Below are positions 27,196-36,340 of a stretch of DNA of 64,000 bases, in pieces (the first letter of the stretch is position 1; every line of letters begins with the position of its first letter). A model generated the notes under the pieces. It was not told the DNA's origin. It did no database searches and worked only from the letters and a program-made list of their open reading frames with translations. The translations under genes and the position numbers were made by a program. Source of the stretch: Ignavibacteria bacterium (GTDB lineage Bacteria; Bacteroidota; Ignavibacteria; Kapaibacteriales; UBA4661); NCBI GenBank assembly GCA_013298775.1, contig JAAFIV010000005.1, positions 1 to 64,000 of the forward strand, read 5' to 3'.

Positions 27196-28776
27196 ATGCC
27201 GCTTTCCCCTCGTCCCACTCGTTTTTTGCGCAAACCGCGTCGCCAGATTGAGATTTATTTTATCTTGTATCTGGTGGCGTTGCTCTTGCTCATACCCGAC
27301 AAGCAAGAAAAGAAGCCAGATTCCGACCCGTCGCTGGTGTATGAAATTCTCAAATCCCGCTTTTTTATTTCTGCCGAAAAACCAACCCTGAACTGCCAAC
27401 TTGTTGCCATTGGCGACACGGTGCGCGTGGTTGCGCTGGATTCGATGAACACCGTCTCCTTTGGCGGCGAGGTGAGCGAGGTGCATTACGAATTTCAAGT
27501 GGAGGATGAATTGCAGGGGCAAATTCTGACAATTTCCTCGCAACGCCCGCAACTCGGCGTGTTCACGATGCGCGAAGACACGAAGCGGGGTATAGCGGAA
27601 TTTTCTTGGCAGCCCGCTCGCAACGAGAAACGCAGCAGAACGCTCAAAGTCCGCGTCATTGCTACGGGAAAGCCGATTTTACCACCGACGATTACGCGAA
27701 AAGATATTCGAGAAAAACTGGAGCGCATTTTGAACGAAGAAGGGCGGCGCGATACCGTCCAAACCGAGTTTGTGATAAACATTTCTTTTGTTGATGGCGG
27801 GCGTAATTTCGCGGTTCTTGGGCAAAATGTCGATAGCCTCGTGAACGCGCTCCAACGCGCCAGCACACTTGCAAACGTTTCGGCGCAACCAACGATTGTC
27901 TTCAACCGCACACCACTCCTGCCGCCAGGCGAATTTGGTCTTGGCGCGGTGAACGAGCGCGTGGATGCTCTGCCGTTTGCGCAATGGGAAAATCAGGTCA
28001 ATGTCTATGGCATGATAAATCTTCGCTCGGAAACCCGCACCCCACCTCGCATTCAGATTATTCGCACCGATAAAAGCGATGGAAGCGGCACGGCAAATAT
28101 TGGCGAAGTGCGGGAAAATATGCTAAAAATTAGCGGCATTGCGCCCTCGTCGGGACTGATGACCGTGCGCTTGTCGGTGGTGCGCTCGGACGGGAAGCAG
28201 CAAATAACAGATTTTACCGTGCGTTCAACGTCGGTTGCGGTACCAGATATTCCCAAGAAAATGTTTGCGGGCGTGAGTTATGAATTCGACCCGCAACTGC
28301 CCTTCATCACGGGACAAGAAATGCGGGCGGTGTTGCTTCTGGGCGGCAAAGAACGCGCCATTGGGCAGCAAGGCGCGAAATTCACTTTCACGCCCGATGA
28401 ATCCGACATTGGCAAAATTTTCACGTTTGAGAGAACCGTTGGCGGGAAGCGTATTGGCGAGGTGTACAGTTTGCGCGTGGAGGAATTTCCACCGCCAGAA
28501 ATTGTTGAAGTTGTTGCGCAGGGAACGCTGGATATCGTGCGCACACGCTCTTACGGCGTGGTCAATGGACGCGAAAACCGCGTAACGCTTGAAGCGAAGG
28601 GCAATCTGACCGCCAGCGAGCGATACGGCGACCGCGAGCGCACCCAACAACAAGAAACCTTCCAACGCTTTGAAGTGCGCCGCACCGAAGCCGACAAGCC
28701 CTTTCAAGGCACACTCCGCGCCATTGACGCGAAGGGACGTGCTTCGATTGCGCGGTTTATTGACCGAAAAGAATAG
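27196..28776 (+). CDS. Single-pass membrane-anchored protein with beta-rich extracytoplasmic domain
   Basis: 526 residues. A basic N-terminus (RPTRFLRKPRRQ) is followed by one membrane helix (EIYFILYLVALLLLIP), then about 490 residues outside the membrane, mostly beta-strand-like with repeated sandwich-type segments (for example FDPQLPFITGQEMRAVLLLG). The plan of one N-terminal helix plus stacked beta domains resembles GldM of the type IX secretion/gliding motor. I see no diagnostic motif, and no other gld genes are adjacent, so this is only a weak suggestion. It ends shortly before a family C repeat. Confidence 0.65.
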   Translation: MPLSPRPTRFLRKPRRQIEIYFILYLVALLLLIPDKQEKKPDSDPSLVYEILKSRFFISAEKPTLNCQLVAIGDTVRVVALDSMNTVSFGGEVSEVHYEFQVEDELQGQILTISSQRPQLGVFTMREDTKRGIAEFSWQPARNEKRSRTLKVRVIATGKPILPPTITRKDIREKLERILNEEGRRDTVQTEFVINISFVDGGRNFAVLGQNVDSLVNALQRASTLANVSAQPTIVFNRTPLLPPGEFGLGAVNERVDALPFAQWENQVNVYGMINLRSETRTPPRIQIIRTDKSDGSGTANIGEVRENMLKISGIAPSSGLMTVRLSVVRSDGKQQITDFTVRSTSVAVPDIPKKMFAGVSYEFDPQLPFITGQEMRAVLLLGGKERAIGQQGAKFTFTPDESDIGKIFTFERTVGGKRIGEVYSLRVEEFPPPEIVEVVAQGTLDIVRTRSYGVVNGRENRVTLEAKGNLTASERYGDRERTQQQETFQRFEVRRTEADKPFQGTLRAIDAKGRASIARFIDRKE

Positions 28777-28806
28777 GTGTATAGTGAGTTCGTAACTCGT
28801 CAGGTA

Positions 28807-28921
28807 TCTTCCCGTCGGGCGGCTGAAGAGTGCGTAAACGCTGCCTTACGGCAGGTGCGTCGCTTGGACAGCACTCGCCGTAAGGCTACTGCTCTTGTGA
28901 TAACAGCCGCCCGACGAGAAG
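28807..28921. repeat. Family C palindromic element, copy 2
   Basis: 115 bp with ends TCTTCCCGTCGGGCGGCTG and CAGCCGCCCGACGAGAAGA, and the inner CTTGTGATAA block. It lies between convergent genes (the membrane-anchored protein and the thiolase). Confidence 0.9.
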
Positions 28922-28943
28922 ACCTGACCAATTACGTGAGTTC

Positions 28944-30170
28944 TTAAACACGCTCAAACACAGCAGCCACGCCCTGTCCAACGCCTACGCACAGCGACGC
29001 AACGCCATATCGCTGGTTCTCACGGTGAAGCGAACGCACGAGCGTTCCCACCAAGCGTGCGCCACTCATACCGAGCGGATGCCCCAGCGCAATTGCCCCG
29101 CCATTGATGTTCACACGCTCAGGATTGATGGCGTGTCCACGCTCTTGAAGTCCGCGAAAACAAGCTATTACCTGCGCTGCAAATGCCTCGTTAATTTCCG
29201 TACAGCCAATTTCTGCCATACTCAAACCCGCACGGTGCAAGGCTTTCGGAATTGCTTCCACTGGACCAATGCCCATGGTACGCGGGTTTACACCTGCTGC
29301 CGCGCCCGACACAAAGCGGGCAAGCGGTTTCAAGTTATATTTTTTTACCGCTTCTTCACTTACCAACAGCATTGCCGCAGCACCATCATTGAGCGAGGAA
29401 GCATTGCCAGCACTGACTGTTCCGCCGTGTCGGAATGCGGGTTTGAGCTTGGCAAGAGCTTCCAAACTAGCATCGGCGCGAGGCTGTTCGTCGTGTTCAA
29501 TGGAAGGTAGCGCGGAAGGCTGCGCCCATGCTGCATTCGCGGGAACGGCAACAATTTCCTCCGCAAATATTCCCGCTTTTTGCGCCCGAATTGAGTGTTC
29601 ATGCGAGCGCAGCGCAAACTCGTCCTGCTCGGCACGAGAAATACTGTATTTTTCGGCAAGGTTTTCTGCCGTTTCGCCCATTGCTTCGAGCGGAAAGAGA
29701 GCTTTCATGCGCTCGTTGGGGAATCGCCATCCGAGCGCGGTATCGAATGCGGTGAGATTGCCAAACTGCGCTTTCCCACTTGCATTTTTCGGTATCACAA
29801 AGGGTGCGCGGCTCATGGACTCAACACCGCCAGCAATCACGCATTCGGCATCACCTGTTTGAATTGACCGCGCCCCGACAATGACTGCTTCCAACGACGA
29901 CGCGCACAAACGATTTATCGTCATTCCTGGTACACTCTCCGGTAATCCCGCCAGCAACAACGCCATTCGTGCAACATTACGATTGTCCTCGCCCGCTTGA
30001 TTTGAGCAGCCTAAAAGCACTTCGTCAATACACTCTGCTGGAATCGCGGTACGCTGAACAAGCGATGAAATCACGTGTGCGGCAAGGTCATCAGGACGGT
30101 GCGCCGCGAGTGCGCCGCCATATTTGCCAATGGGAGTACGAAGCGGTTCGACGATAAAAACGTGGCGCAT
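28944..30170 (-). CDS. Thiolase (acetyl-CoA acetyltransferase / 3-oxoadipyl-CoA type)
   Basis: 408 residues, typical for thiolases. The nucleophile is Cys89 in NRLCASSLEAV. GGAIALGHPLGMSGARL supplies the active-site His, EINEAFAAQ the conserved NEAF block, and CVGVGQGVA the second catalytic Cys. It would either cleave 3-ketoacyl-CoA or condense two acetyl-CoA. The sequence style, RTPIGKYGGALAAHRPDDLA near the start, resembles the PcaF/PaaJ branch, but no aromatic degradation genes are nearby, so fatty-acid oxidation or acetoacetyl-CoA formation is equally likely. Confidence 0.93.
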   Translation of the reverse strand: MRHVFIVEPLRTPIGKYGGALAAHRPDDLAAHVISSLVQRTAIPAECIDEVLLGCSNQAGEDNRNVARMALLLAGLPESVPGMTINRLCASSLEAVIVGARSIQTGDAECVIAGGVESMSRAPFVIPKNASGKAQFGNLTAFDTALGWRFPNERMKALFPLEAMGETAENLAEKYSISRAEQDEFALRSHEHSIRAQKAGIFAEEIVAVPANAAWAQPSALPSIEHDEQPRADASLEALAKLKPAFRHGGTVSAGNASSLNDGAAAMLLVSEEAVKKYNLKPLARFVSGAAAGVNPRTMGIGPVEAIPKALHRAGLSMAEIGCTEINEAFAAQVIACFRGLQERGHAINPERVNINGGAIALGHPLGMSGARLVGTLVRSLHRENQRYGVASLCVGVGQGVAAVFERV

Positions 30171-30254
30171 ACGGGCAAGAGAAAAGATTATTGGAGAGTC
30201 AAAAGGCTACAAAGCTCGTAAATGCTAACTTATGGAATGTCTTTGCACATACAT

Positions 30255-31568
30255 CTACACAATATGCTGCAATAAATCGGGGCGGTCGTTCAGGTATTCA
30301 TACGTAATATTGCGAGCTTTCATGCGCTCTATGAGGGCATCGAAATCGTTGCGATTATCCAATTCTAATCCCACAACTGCTGGACCTCGCTCCCGTGCTG
30401 TTTTCTTGGAGTATTGGAAATAGGTAATATCGTCGGTCGGACCAAGCACATCCGACAAGAACTCGCGAAGTGCGCCCGCGCGTTGCGGGAAACGCACGAT
30501 AAAGTAGTGTTTAAGCCCTTCGTAAAGCATTGAACGTTCTTTGATTTCTTCAGTACGTGTAATATCGTTGTTGCTGCCGCTCACGACGCACACAACTGTT
30601 TTCCCGCGTATTTCTTCGCGGAACTGCTCCATTGCTGCGATTGATAATGCTCCGGCTGGCTCTACAACAATCGCATCTTCATTGTACAAACGCAAAATAC
30701 GAGTACAGATTTGCCCCTCTGGCACAGTAACCACGCCGTCCAGAAGCTCTTTGCAGATGCTAAAGGTGAGGTCGCCAACGCGCTTGACAGCAGCACCGTC
30801 CACAAATTTATCAATCTTTTCCAACGCAGTATTTACGCCCTTCTCAAGGGAGAGCTTCATTGCGGGCGCACCAAGAGGTTCTACACCTATCAGCTTTGCG
30901 TGCGGATGCAGTGTTTTAAAAATACTCGCAACGCCAGAAGCCAAGCCGCCTCCGCCGATTGGAAGAAAGACGTAATCAATTTTTTCGGGGCAATCGTCCA
31001 GAATTTCCAAGCCGACCGTGCCTTGTCCTTCGATAACTTTTACGTCGTCGAAAGGGTGAATAAATGCCATACCATGCCGTGTACAGTCCGCTAATGCTTC
31101 GTTGTATGCGTCGTCGAAGGTGTCGCCAACAAGGATAACCTCAACAAATTCTCGACCAAACATTTTTACCTGACGCACCTTTTGTTGCGGTGTTGGGGCG
31201 GGCATAAAGATTTTCCCATGAATGCGAAGTTTACTGCAGGAAAACGCCACGCCTTGCGCATGATTGCCCGCCGAAGCGCACACCACGCCGCGTTCAAGTT
31301 CTTCTGCCGAAAGGCTGGAGATTTTATTGAATGCACCGCGAATTTTATAGGAACGAACAATTTGCAAATCTTCGCGCTTCAAATACACATTCGCGCTAAA
31401 TTCCTCGGAGAGATTCGCATTCTGCTCCAAAGGCGTGTGCCGCGCTACGCCACGCAACTTTAGTTCAGCAGCTTTCACCGCATGCAAGCCAATAACAATG
31501 CTGCTTTGCAACGATGTCGTTTCTTCGGGACGAAGATTTGTTTTGATAGTTTTAATATTGGTACTCAT
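30255..31568 (-). CDS. ilvA: Threonine ammonia-lyase (threonine deaminase)
   Basis: 437 residues. It converts threonine to 2-oxobutanoate, the first committed step toward isoleucine. PLP-binding Lys75 is in SYKIRGAF; the glycine loop is LPIGGGGLASG, with CASAGNHAQGVAF for cofactor positioning. The C-terminal about 90 residues (HYFIVRFPQRAGALREFL, then FDALIERMKARNITYEYL) form a single ACT-like regulatory domain, as in the shorter B. subtilis/Corynebacterium-type enzymes, rather than the double domain of E. coli IlvA. Isoleucine feedback is therefore likely. No other ilv genes are adjacent. Confidence 0.95.
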   Translation of the reverse strand: MSTNIKTIKTNLRPEETTSLQSSIVIGLHAVKAAELKLRGVARHTPLEQNANLSEEFSANVYLKREDLQIVRSYKIRGAFNKISSLSAEELERGVVCASAGNHAQGVAFSCSKLRIHGKIFMPAPTPQQKVRQVKMFGREFVEVILVGDTFDDAYNEALADCTRHGMAFIHPFDDVKVIEGQGTVGLEILDDCPEKIDYVFLPIGGGGLASGVASIFKTLHPHAKLIGVEPLGAPAMKLSLEKGVNTALEKIDKFVDGAAVKRVGDLTFSICKELLDGVVTVPEGQICTRILRLYNEDAIVVEPAGALSIAAMEQFREEIRGKTVVCVVSGSNNDITRTEEIKERSMLYEGLKHYFIVRFPQRAGALREFLSDVLGPTDDITYFQYSKKTARERGPAVVGLELDNRNDFDALIERMKARNITYEYLNDRPDLLQHIV

Positions 31569-31713
31569 ACGTATTGGTCATAGTCAAGGTGTCGGTAGAA
31601 GAGAGGGTTCTAGCCCACAATCTACGATATTTCTCAGAGTTTTGCGCGGAGAAAATGAAGCAGAGAACACGAAAGAAGCGACATACCAAAAGGCGGGAGA
31701 ATCTCTACACGAA

Positions 31714-31753
31714 ACAAGCCGCTTTTGCCTAGTGAGGAACAAAAGCGGCTTGT
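31714..31753 (-). terminator. Strong hairpin after the 181-aa barrel protein gene
   Basis: A 14-bp perfect stem, ACAAGCCGCTTTTG with CAAAAGCGGCTTGT, and a 12-base loop, 24 bp after the stop of the gene at 31777. Only a short T run follows, so termination may be partial. Confidence 0.65.
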
Positions 31754-31776
31754 TGTTATCTGCGATGAAAAGACGA

Positions 31777-32322
31777 TTAGAGTTTGAAATCTACGCCGAG
31801 ACGCAAATAACCCAATGCCCAATAGCCAAGTTCTAATTTTGCTGCGAGTTTGTCGGAGAAATAGTACCGTGCGCCAAGACGACCGTCCCATGTGAAATAG
31901 CTACCAGTTGAAAAACCCGTGTAAGCTGGGTCTGATGATGTCCATGAAGATACGACATATCCAGCCCCGACACCTACCCATGTATCCAATTTGTTTACTT
32001 TGAGAAGGTCGAAGTGGTAGTTTGCACCAATAATAATTGGAATTTGTGTGTATGTCCAAGTAACATTGGTCAAATAGTTGTAGCTATATCCAAAGAAGCC
32101 AACGCTACCTGTAAGACCAAGGTTGGAAAGTATGCCGTACTCAACATTCACAACTGGACCTAAGCCACCATAGACACCACCACCCAAACCAAAGTGTGCG
32201 CCAACATAGAAATCTCTACCGTTAAAATTGGAATTGCCTCCCGGAAGGAATGATTTTTGAGCAAAAGCTGCGGCACTACTCAAGACAAACCCCAACACAA
32301 CAACTGCGAAAAATTTACGCAT
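31777..32322 (-). CDS. Outer-membrane beta-barrel protein
   Basis: 181 residues. A clear Sec signal peptide (MRKFFAVVVLGFVLSSAAAFA, cut before QKSF) is followed by alternating aromatic/glycine strands typical of small porin-like barrels: YVGAHFGLGGGVYGG, GFFGYSYNYL, TWVGVGAGYVV and ARYYFSDKLAAKLELGYW. Function is unknown; such proteins are often structural or adhesive. It is divergent from the large pseudokinase fusion gene and has its own terminator hairpin. GAGG lies before the ATG. Confidence 0.85.
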   Translation of the reverse strand: MRKFFAVVVLGFVLSSAAAFAQKSFLPGGNSNFNGRDFYVGAHFGLGGGVYGGLGPVVNVEYGILSNLGLTGSVGFFGYSYNYLTNVTWTYTQIPIIIGANYHFDLLKVNKLDTWVGVGAGYVVSSWTSSDPAYTGFSTGSYFTWDGRLGARYYFSDKLAAKLELGYWALGYLRLGVDFKL

Positions 32323-32692
32323 AATACAACCTCACTAAAGAAAGAGAAGTTAAAAAGAAACGTGATTTTGAGAGTGAGAAATTACAAAAGTTTTCCTGAC
32401 TTGCAAACCGATTCTTCCAAGATTACGAAAAAATGTAGTCTTGCCTTGTATCTCTCCGTGAGAAAAGGAATGCAAGAGAAAATGTCATATTGGCAAAAAT
32501 TCATCGTTTTTGCACCATCAGTATTGGTGCGGTGTGTGCGATTTCACCTTGCAGGTGAGTGTGCGGATGAGTAACTTCAGCGTCAATTTATTGCCAATTT
32601 TGACAGTGCAAAAAGGCAACAAAATATTTTTCCTCTTTGCATTGCATCGAACAAGCCGAACACCTCCAAAAACGCCTTCCCAAGCCGCTTCC
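32323..32692. other. Divergent intergenic region (370 bp)
   Basis: This is the control region between the barrel protein gene (minus) and the pseudokinase fusion gene (plus). The plus-strand frame is open for 61 codons before the chosen ATG at 32693, but that part shows no domain. No repeat family member or RNA is recognised. Confidence 0.5.
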
Positions 32693-35600
32693 ATGAACAT
32701 TTTTGCGCATTCTCGCTATTCTGATATTCAGGTACTTTCTACAACAGAACACGCTCATTTGCTCCGCGTATTCGACAATGAACGCACGGAGCAAGTAATG
32801 GTGCGGGTTTTCCGTACCTCGCGTGAGGCAGAGCAGTCGTATATTCTTACTGAAATTGCGTCGCTGGCAAAACTCGCCGCACCGCAAGTAGCTTCCGTGC
32901 TAGATATGGGACTGACCGTGCAAAACGAACCATTTATGGTTTTCGAGCAGATTCCCCACATCCCGCTTGAAAACGTCCCTTCCGAGCAGTTTCATTCGCC
33001 AGAGTTTTTTACTGCTGTTGCGGTGTCTGCCTTGCAAGCACTCGCTCCATTGCACAAGCAATACCGCGCCTTGACCTGCTGTACGCCTCAGTCCTTGCGT
33101 TTGGAAGATATTACCTTGCCAAATGTGCGCATGAGCTTGGAAACATGGGAACCGCCCTACAATGCAGAAGTGATGCGGGTTTTCTACGGTTCGCATAATA
33201 GCTATGCCGCACCAGAACTCACCTCCGGCGTGGTGCTAGATGCCCGTGCAGACTTGTACTCGCTTGGTGTGGTGCTGTACGAAGCTCTCACGGGACAATC
33301 CTTCGCCGACCTCTCTATGGTGGACGCGCCCGGAATGGTGGCGCATTTGGTCGTCAAAAATATTCGCGCTCATGCACCAAATTTGCCCGATGTCCTTGCG
33401 CAATGGCTCTACGGCTTGCTAGAACGCGAGCGGTCTATGCGCTTTTTCTCGGTCAAGGAGGCGTTGGAATATCTTATCACGCATGGACAAGTACGCAACG
33501 ACGCGCTTCAGATGAACAATGAAGCTCTCGAAGAAACACCCATTCACCTTGCCCCAGCTACTGCAATTGGCTTAGAATCTGCGTTTGCGGCGGTTGTGAA
33601 TGTGCAATCGCCGTATTCAGAATCGGCGGTATTAGAAATTTCTGGCGAGCCGGGTGTGGGCAAAACCTTTCTTCTCTCAACGCTCTTGCAATCACGCTTG
33701 CACTCCACCGCACTCTTGCGTCAGCGCATTGAGTACATTCGCCCACGCGATGCCGCAAACCTTGCAGACCGCATCTGCACTGCCCTAGAGCATCAAGAGC
33801 CAACGCTCTTTTTAGTGGACGATGCCGAGCAGATTCCAGAGCGCGTCCGAAAAGCTGCAAAGGAAGCATTGGCGCGGGAAGGCACGTTGCTGATTGGCGT
33901 GCGCGTCGTTGCAACGCACCGTTCACAATTGCCACTCTTAGCAACCAAGCCAACGACTATTACACTCTCACATCTCGCGCCGTCGCATTTGCCATTGTTC
34001 TGCTCAGAAATACTGGGGCGGTGTGCCTTTACGCCAGATTTTACCAAGTATTTGTACACCATCAGCAAAGGGCATCCGCTTTTGCTGGAAACTGTGCTTA
34101 GGCGTTTGGTGAAAAGCGGTACGATTATTCGGCACAATCGCATTTGGACAGAAAATACCTCCGACCTCAATAAACCGAAAAACGATACTCCCCAAACGCT
34201 TCTGCAAATTGTGATTGAAGCCCTGCGTACCTTGCCAGAAGAGCTTTCTACCACACTTGCTGCGCTCGTTGCTCTGAGTAAAGCGGGCGTGCAGAGCGTC
34301 TCGCTGCATACACTGGCAGAGTTGTTGGACTCCTCTACACAAGCAACCATGCGCCTTGTATTGCCATTGTCCTTTGAAGGATTTGTCAAACTGCGTGCGT
34401 CGTATTTGGAATTTGCACACGATATTGTGCTAGAAGCTGCCATGACCGCCTGTTCTGAAGCCAGTATTCAAGCCTTGTTGCTCAAATGGCGCATTGCAAA
34501 AAATAACGAAGAACCCGCGCCCCAGGCGCAAAGTATTCCCGCAGAAAGGGCTGTGCAAAACCCGCCAAAACAGACTTTAGAGCTTGTTCCGCAGGAAACG
34601 CACGCCGTGAGTCCGGTGCAAATATCTCCGCAAATCCCTTCAGAAGCACCTTTACAAGCATCTTCACAAGTACCTTTACAAGCACCTTCAGAAGTACCTT
34701 CGACGCAGACACGAGTGCAGGACAGTACGCCACATCCGCAAACCATAAATTCCGAGCCTCGCTCCACAATGACAATCACGGCTGCCGAGGCATATAGTAC
34801 GGAAACTCGTGATGCGATATTTCCAGAAGAGACCACCATTGATGCGCCTTCTGCGGTAATTTTGCATGGTTCATCCAAGCCCGCGCAGCTTCTTCGCCGC
34901 ACGGTGGAGATTGCCGCTTCGCACCAGCATTTATCCTGTTTGATAGAAGGGACGTTTGGGGCGCAAAAAGAGGAGCTGGCATTTCTCATTCACAGTGCGA
35001 GTGAGCGGCGCAACGCACCATTTCATGCGGTTTCTTGCGCGGATTTTAGTGATGAGGAATTGGAAATCTATCTTTTTGGGAACAACGGAACTCCAACTGG
35101 TCAGGCGGGGTCTGGTCAAGCGGGATTACTGCAAGAATCGCAGGGTGGAACGGTTTTTCTGGATGAGATTGCTGCCGCGCCAAAACAACTCCAAACTCGC
35201 TTGGGACGACTTCTCCAGACGCTTCAGAAACAGCGCACGAGGAATTATGCGGGATATGTGGCAAAATCGCTTCAAGGACAAGAAGTATTGCCCGATGTAC
35301 GGGTAATTGTCGGCTTTACGATTCAAGACGGGCAACGAGCGGAAATCGCCCTTAGGCAAAACCTTTTACAACCAGAATTATTTTTTGCCGTAAGCAGCGT
35401 GCGTGTAACGGTGCCGCTTCTGACCGAGCGCACGGAAGATATTCCTCTTCTGGCACAAGAATACACCAAAGCGATTGCCCGTGAATACGGCATCAGTCCT
35501 GAGCTTCAGCATATTGCCCCCGAACTGTGGCACAGCCTCAGCAGCAAAGAATGGTTTGGCGATATGAGCGAATTGGAAGCAATGATGCGCCGCCTCGCGC

Positions 35601-36013
35601 TTATGCTCGACGCGGGCACAGAAAGTATTTACGATGTGTTTATGGAATTTATCGCGCCACCCGCACCAACGAATGTGTACGCGCTGCCGCTCCAATCCGC
35701 GCCACAGCAAACCATTTCACAGCAAACCATTTCACAGCAAACAATTTCACAGCAAACCATTTCACAACAAACTATTTCACAGCAATCATTGCGGCAGAGT
35801 TCCCCTCTCAGAGCGAGCAATTATGCGGATTTTCAGGAAGATTTCCCGCAAACAACTTCGGATGGATTGCTTTCGATTGATGATGCCCAGAAAGAGCATA
35901 TTCTCCGCGCCCTTGAGCGTACTGGCGGCAATAAAACCAAAGCTGCCGAGATGCTCCGCATCAAGCGTACAACCTTGCTTGCGCGGATGAAAAAGTTTGG
36001 TTTGATGCCGTAA
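32693..36013 (+). CDS. Pseudokinase-AAA-degenerate sigma54-activator-Fis fusion regulator
   Basis: 1106 residues. Residues 1-260 resemble a Ser/Thr kinase fold (YAAPELTSGVVLDARADLYS, LGVVLYEALTGQSF), but the HRD catalytic loop reads YRALTCCTPQSLRLEDI and no DFG is seen, so it is probably a pseudokinase. Residues about 300-520 form an AAA/ORC-like ATPase with Walker A GEPGVGKT and Walker B LFLVDDAE. A low-complexity linker follows. From about 719 a sigma-54-activator-like core begins (LLQESQGGTVFLDEI, SSKEWFGDMSELEAMMRRLA); its Walker A is degraded (EGTFGAQKEEL) and the GAFTGA loop is replaced by GTPTGQ. After a QQTIS repeat, a Fis-type helix-turn-helix ends the protein (TGGNKTKAAEMLRIKRTTLL). 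It is probably a DNA-binding signalling scaffold. Confidence 0.85.
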   Translation: MNIFAHSRYSDIQVLSTTEHAHLLRVFDNERTEQVMVRVFRTSREAEQSYILTEIASLAKLAAPQVASVLDMGLTVQNEPFMVFEQIPHIPLENVPSEQFHSPEFFTAVAVSALQALAPLHKQYRALTCCTPQSLRLEDITLPNVRMSLETWEPPYNAEVMRVFYGSHNSYAAPELTSGVVLDARADLYSLGVVLYEALTGQSFADLSMVDAPGMVAHLVVKNIRAHAPNLPDVLAQWLYGLLERERSMRFFSVKEALEYLITHGQVRNDALQMNNEALEETPIHLAPATAIGLESAFAAVVNVQSPYSESAVLEISGEPGVGKTFLLSTLLQSRLHSTALLRQRIEYIRPRDAANLADRICTALEHQEPTLFLVDDAEQIPERVRKAAKEALAREGTLLIGVRVVATHRSQLPLLATKPTTITLSHLAPSHLPLFCSEILGRCAFTPDFTKYLYTISKGHPLLLETVLRRLVKSGTIIRHNRIWTENTSDLNKPKNDTPQTLLQIVIEALRTLPEELSTTLAALVALSKAGVQSVSLHTLAELLDSSTQATMRLVLPLSFEGFVKLRASYLEFAHDIVLEAAMTACSEASIQALLLKWRIAKNNEEPAPQAQSIPAERAVQNPPKQTLELVPQETHAVSPVQISPQIPSEAPLQASSQVPLQAPSEVPSTQTRVQDSTPHPQTINSEPRSTMTITAAEAYSTETRDAIFPEETTIDAPSAVILHGSSKPAQLLRRTVEIAASHQHLSCLIEGTFGAQKEELAFLIHSASERRNAPFHAVSCADFSDEELEIYLFGNNGTPTGQAGSGQAGLLQESQGGTVFLDEIAAAPKQLQTRLGRLLQTLQKQRTRNYAGYVAKSLQGQEVLPDVRVIVGFTIQDGQRAEIALRQNLLQPELFFAVSSVRVTVPLLTERTEDIPLLAQEYTKAIAREYGISPELQHIAPELWHSLSSKEWFGDMSELEAMMRRLALMLDAGTESIYDVFMEFIAPPAPTNVYALPLQSAPQQTISQQTISQQTISQQTISQQTISQQSLRQSSPLRASNYADFQEDFPQTTSDGLLSIDDAQKEHILRALERTGGNKTKAAEMLRIKRTTLLARMKKFGLMP
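34619..34708 (+). repeat. Degenerate coding repeat (QAPSEVP-type)
   Basis: Imperfect repeats of about 24 bp encode the linker PSEAPLQASSQVPLQAPSEV in the fusion regulator. They lie between its AAA domain and activator-like core. Confidence 0.7.
35705..35793 (+). repeat. 15-bp coding tandem repeat, six units (QQTIS)
   Basis: CAGCAAACCATTTCA occurs about six times in frame and encodes QQTIS repeats between the activator-like core and the Fis helix-turn-helix of the fusion regulator. The units are nearly identical, a sign of recent slippage. Confidence 0.92.
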
Positions 36014-36340
36014 ATGTGATTCTGTGAATTTGATGCTATAAGTGGTTCTAAGTAATTTTAATTGGAAAGAAGCCTTACTCAATTAGTGGCTTGAGACTTC
36101 TTGTCTGTGAGTATTAGTGCGGGGTGCAGGTAGGCAACGCAGACAAGAAGTCTCAAGCCACTATTGATTTTGAACACTTATTTTTTACCGTTTCCTGTGG
36201 CTGATAAAATCTATGTTTTCAAAAGTGCGTTAGAGACAAAAGCTGTGAATGTGCAATGTGTCAGGTCTTCCCATCTTTGCCAGTTATGCACGGACTATTT
36301 TTTCCTTCCACACGATTCATGCTTTCCGTAAATTCCGCGC
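36014..36340. other. Intergenic region (327 bp) holding a family B copy
   Basis: The space between the fusion regulator and the next barrel gene. It contains the family B element at 36085 with its left flank (36058 on). The remainder shows no coding signal. Confidence 0.6.
36085..36162. repeat. Family B palindromic element, copy 4, arm-swapped variant
   Basis: Same layout as the other copies, but an 8-bp block in the arm reads TTGAGACT instead of ACAGACAT. The opposite arm has the matching AGTCTCAA, so pairing is kept. The 27-bp left flank TTAATTGGAAAGAAGCCTTA is shared with the copy at 56941. Confidence 0.9.
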
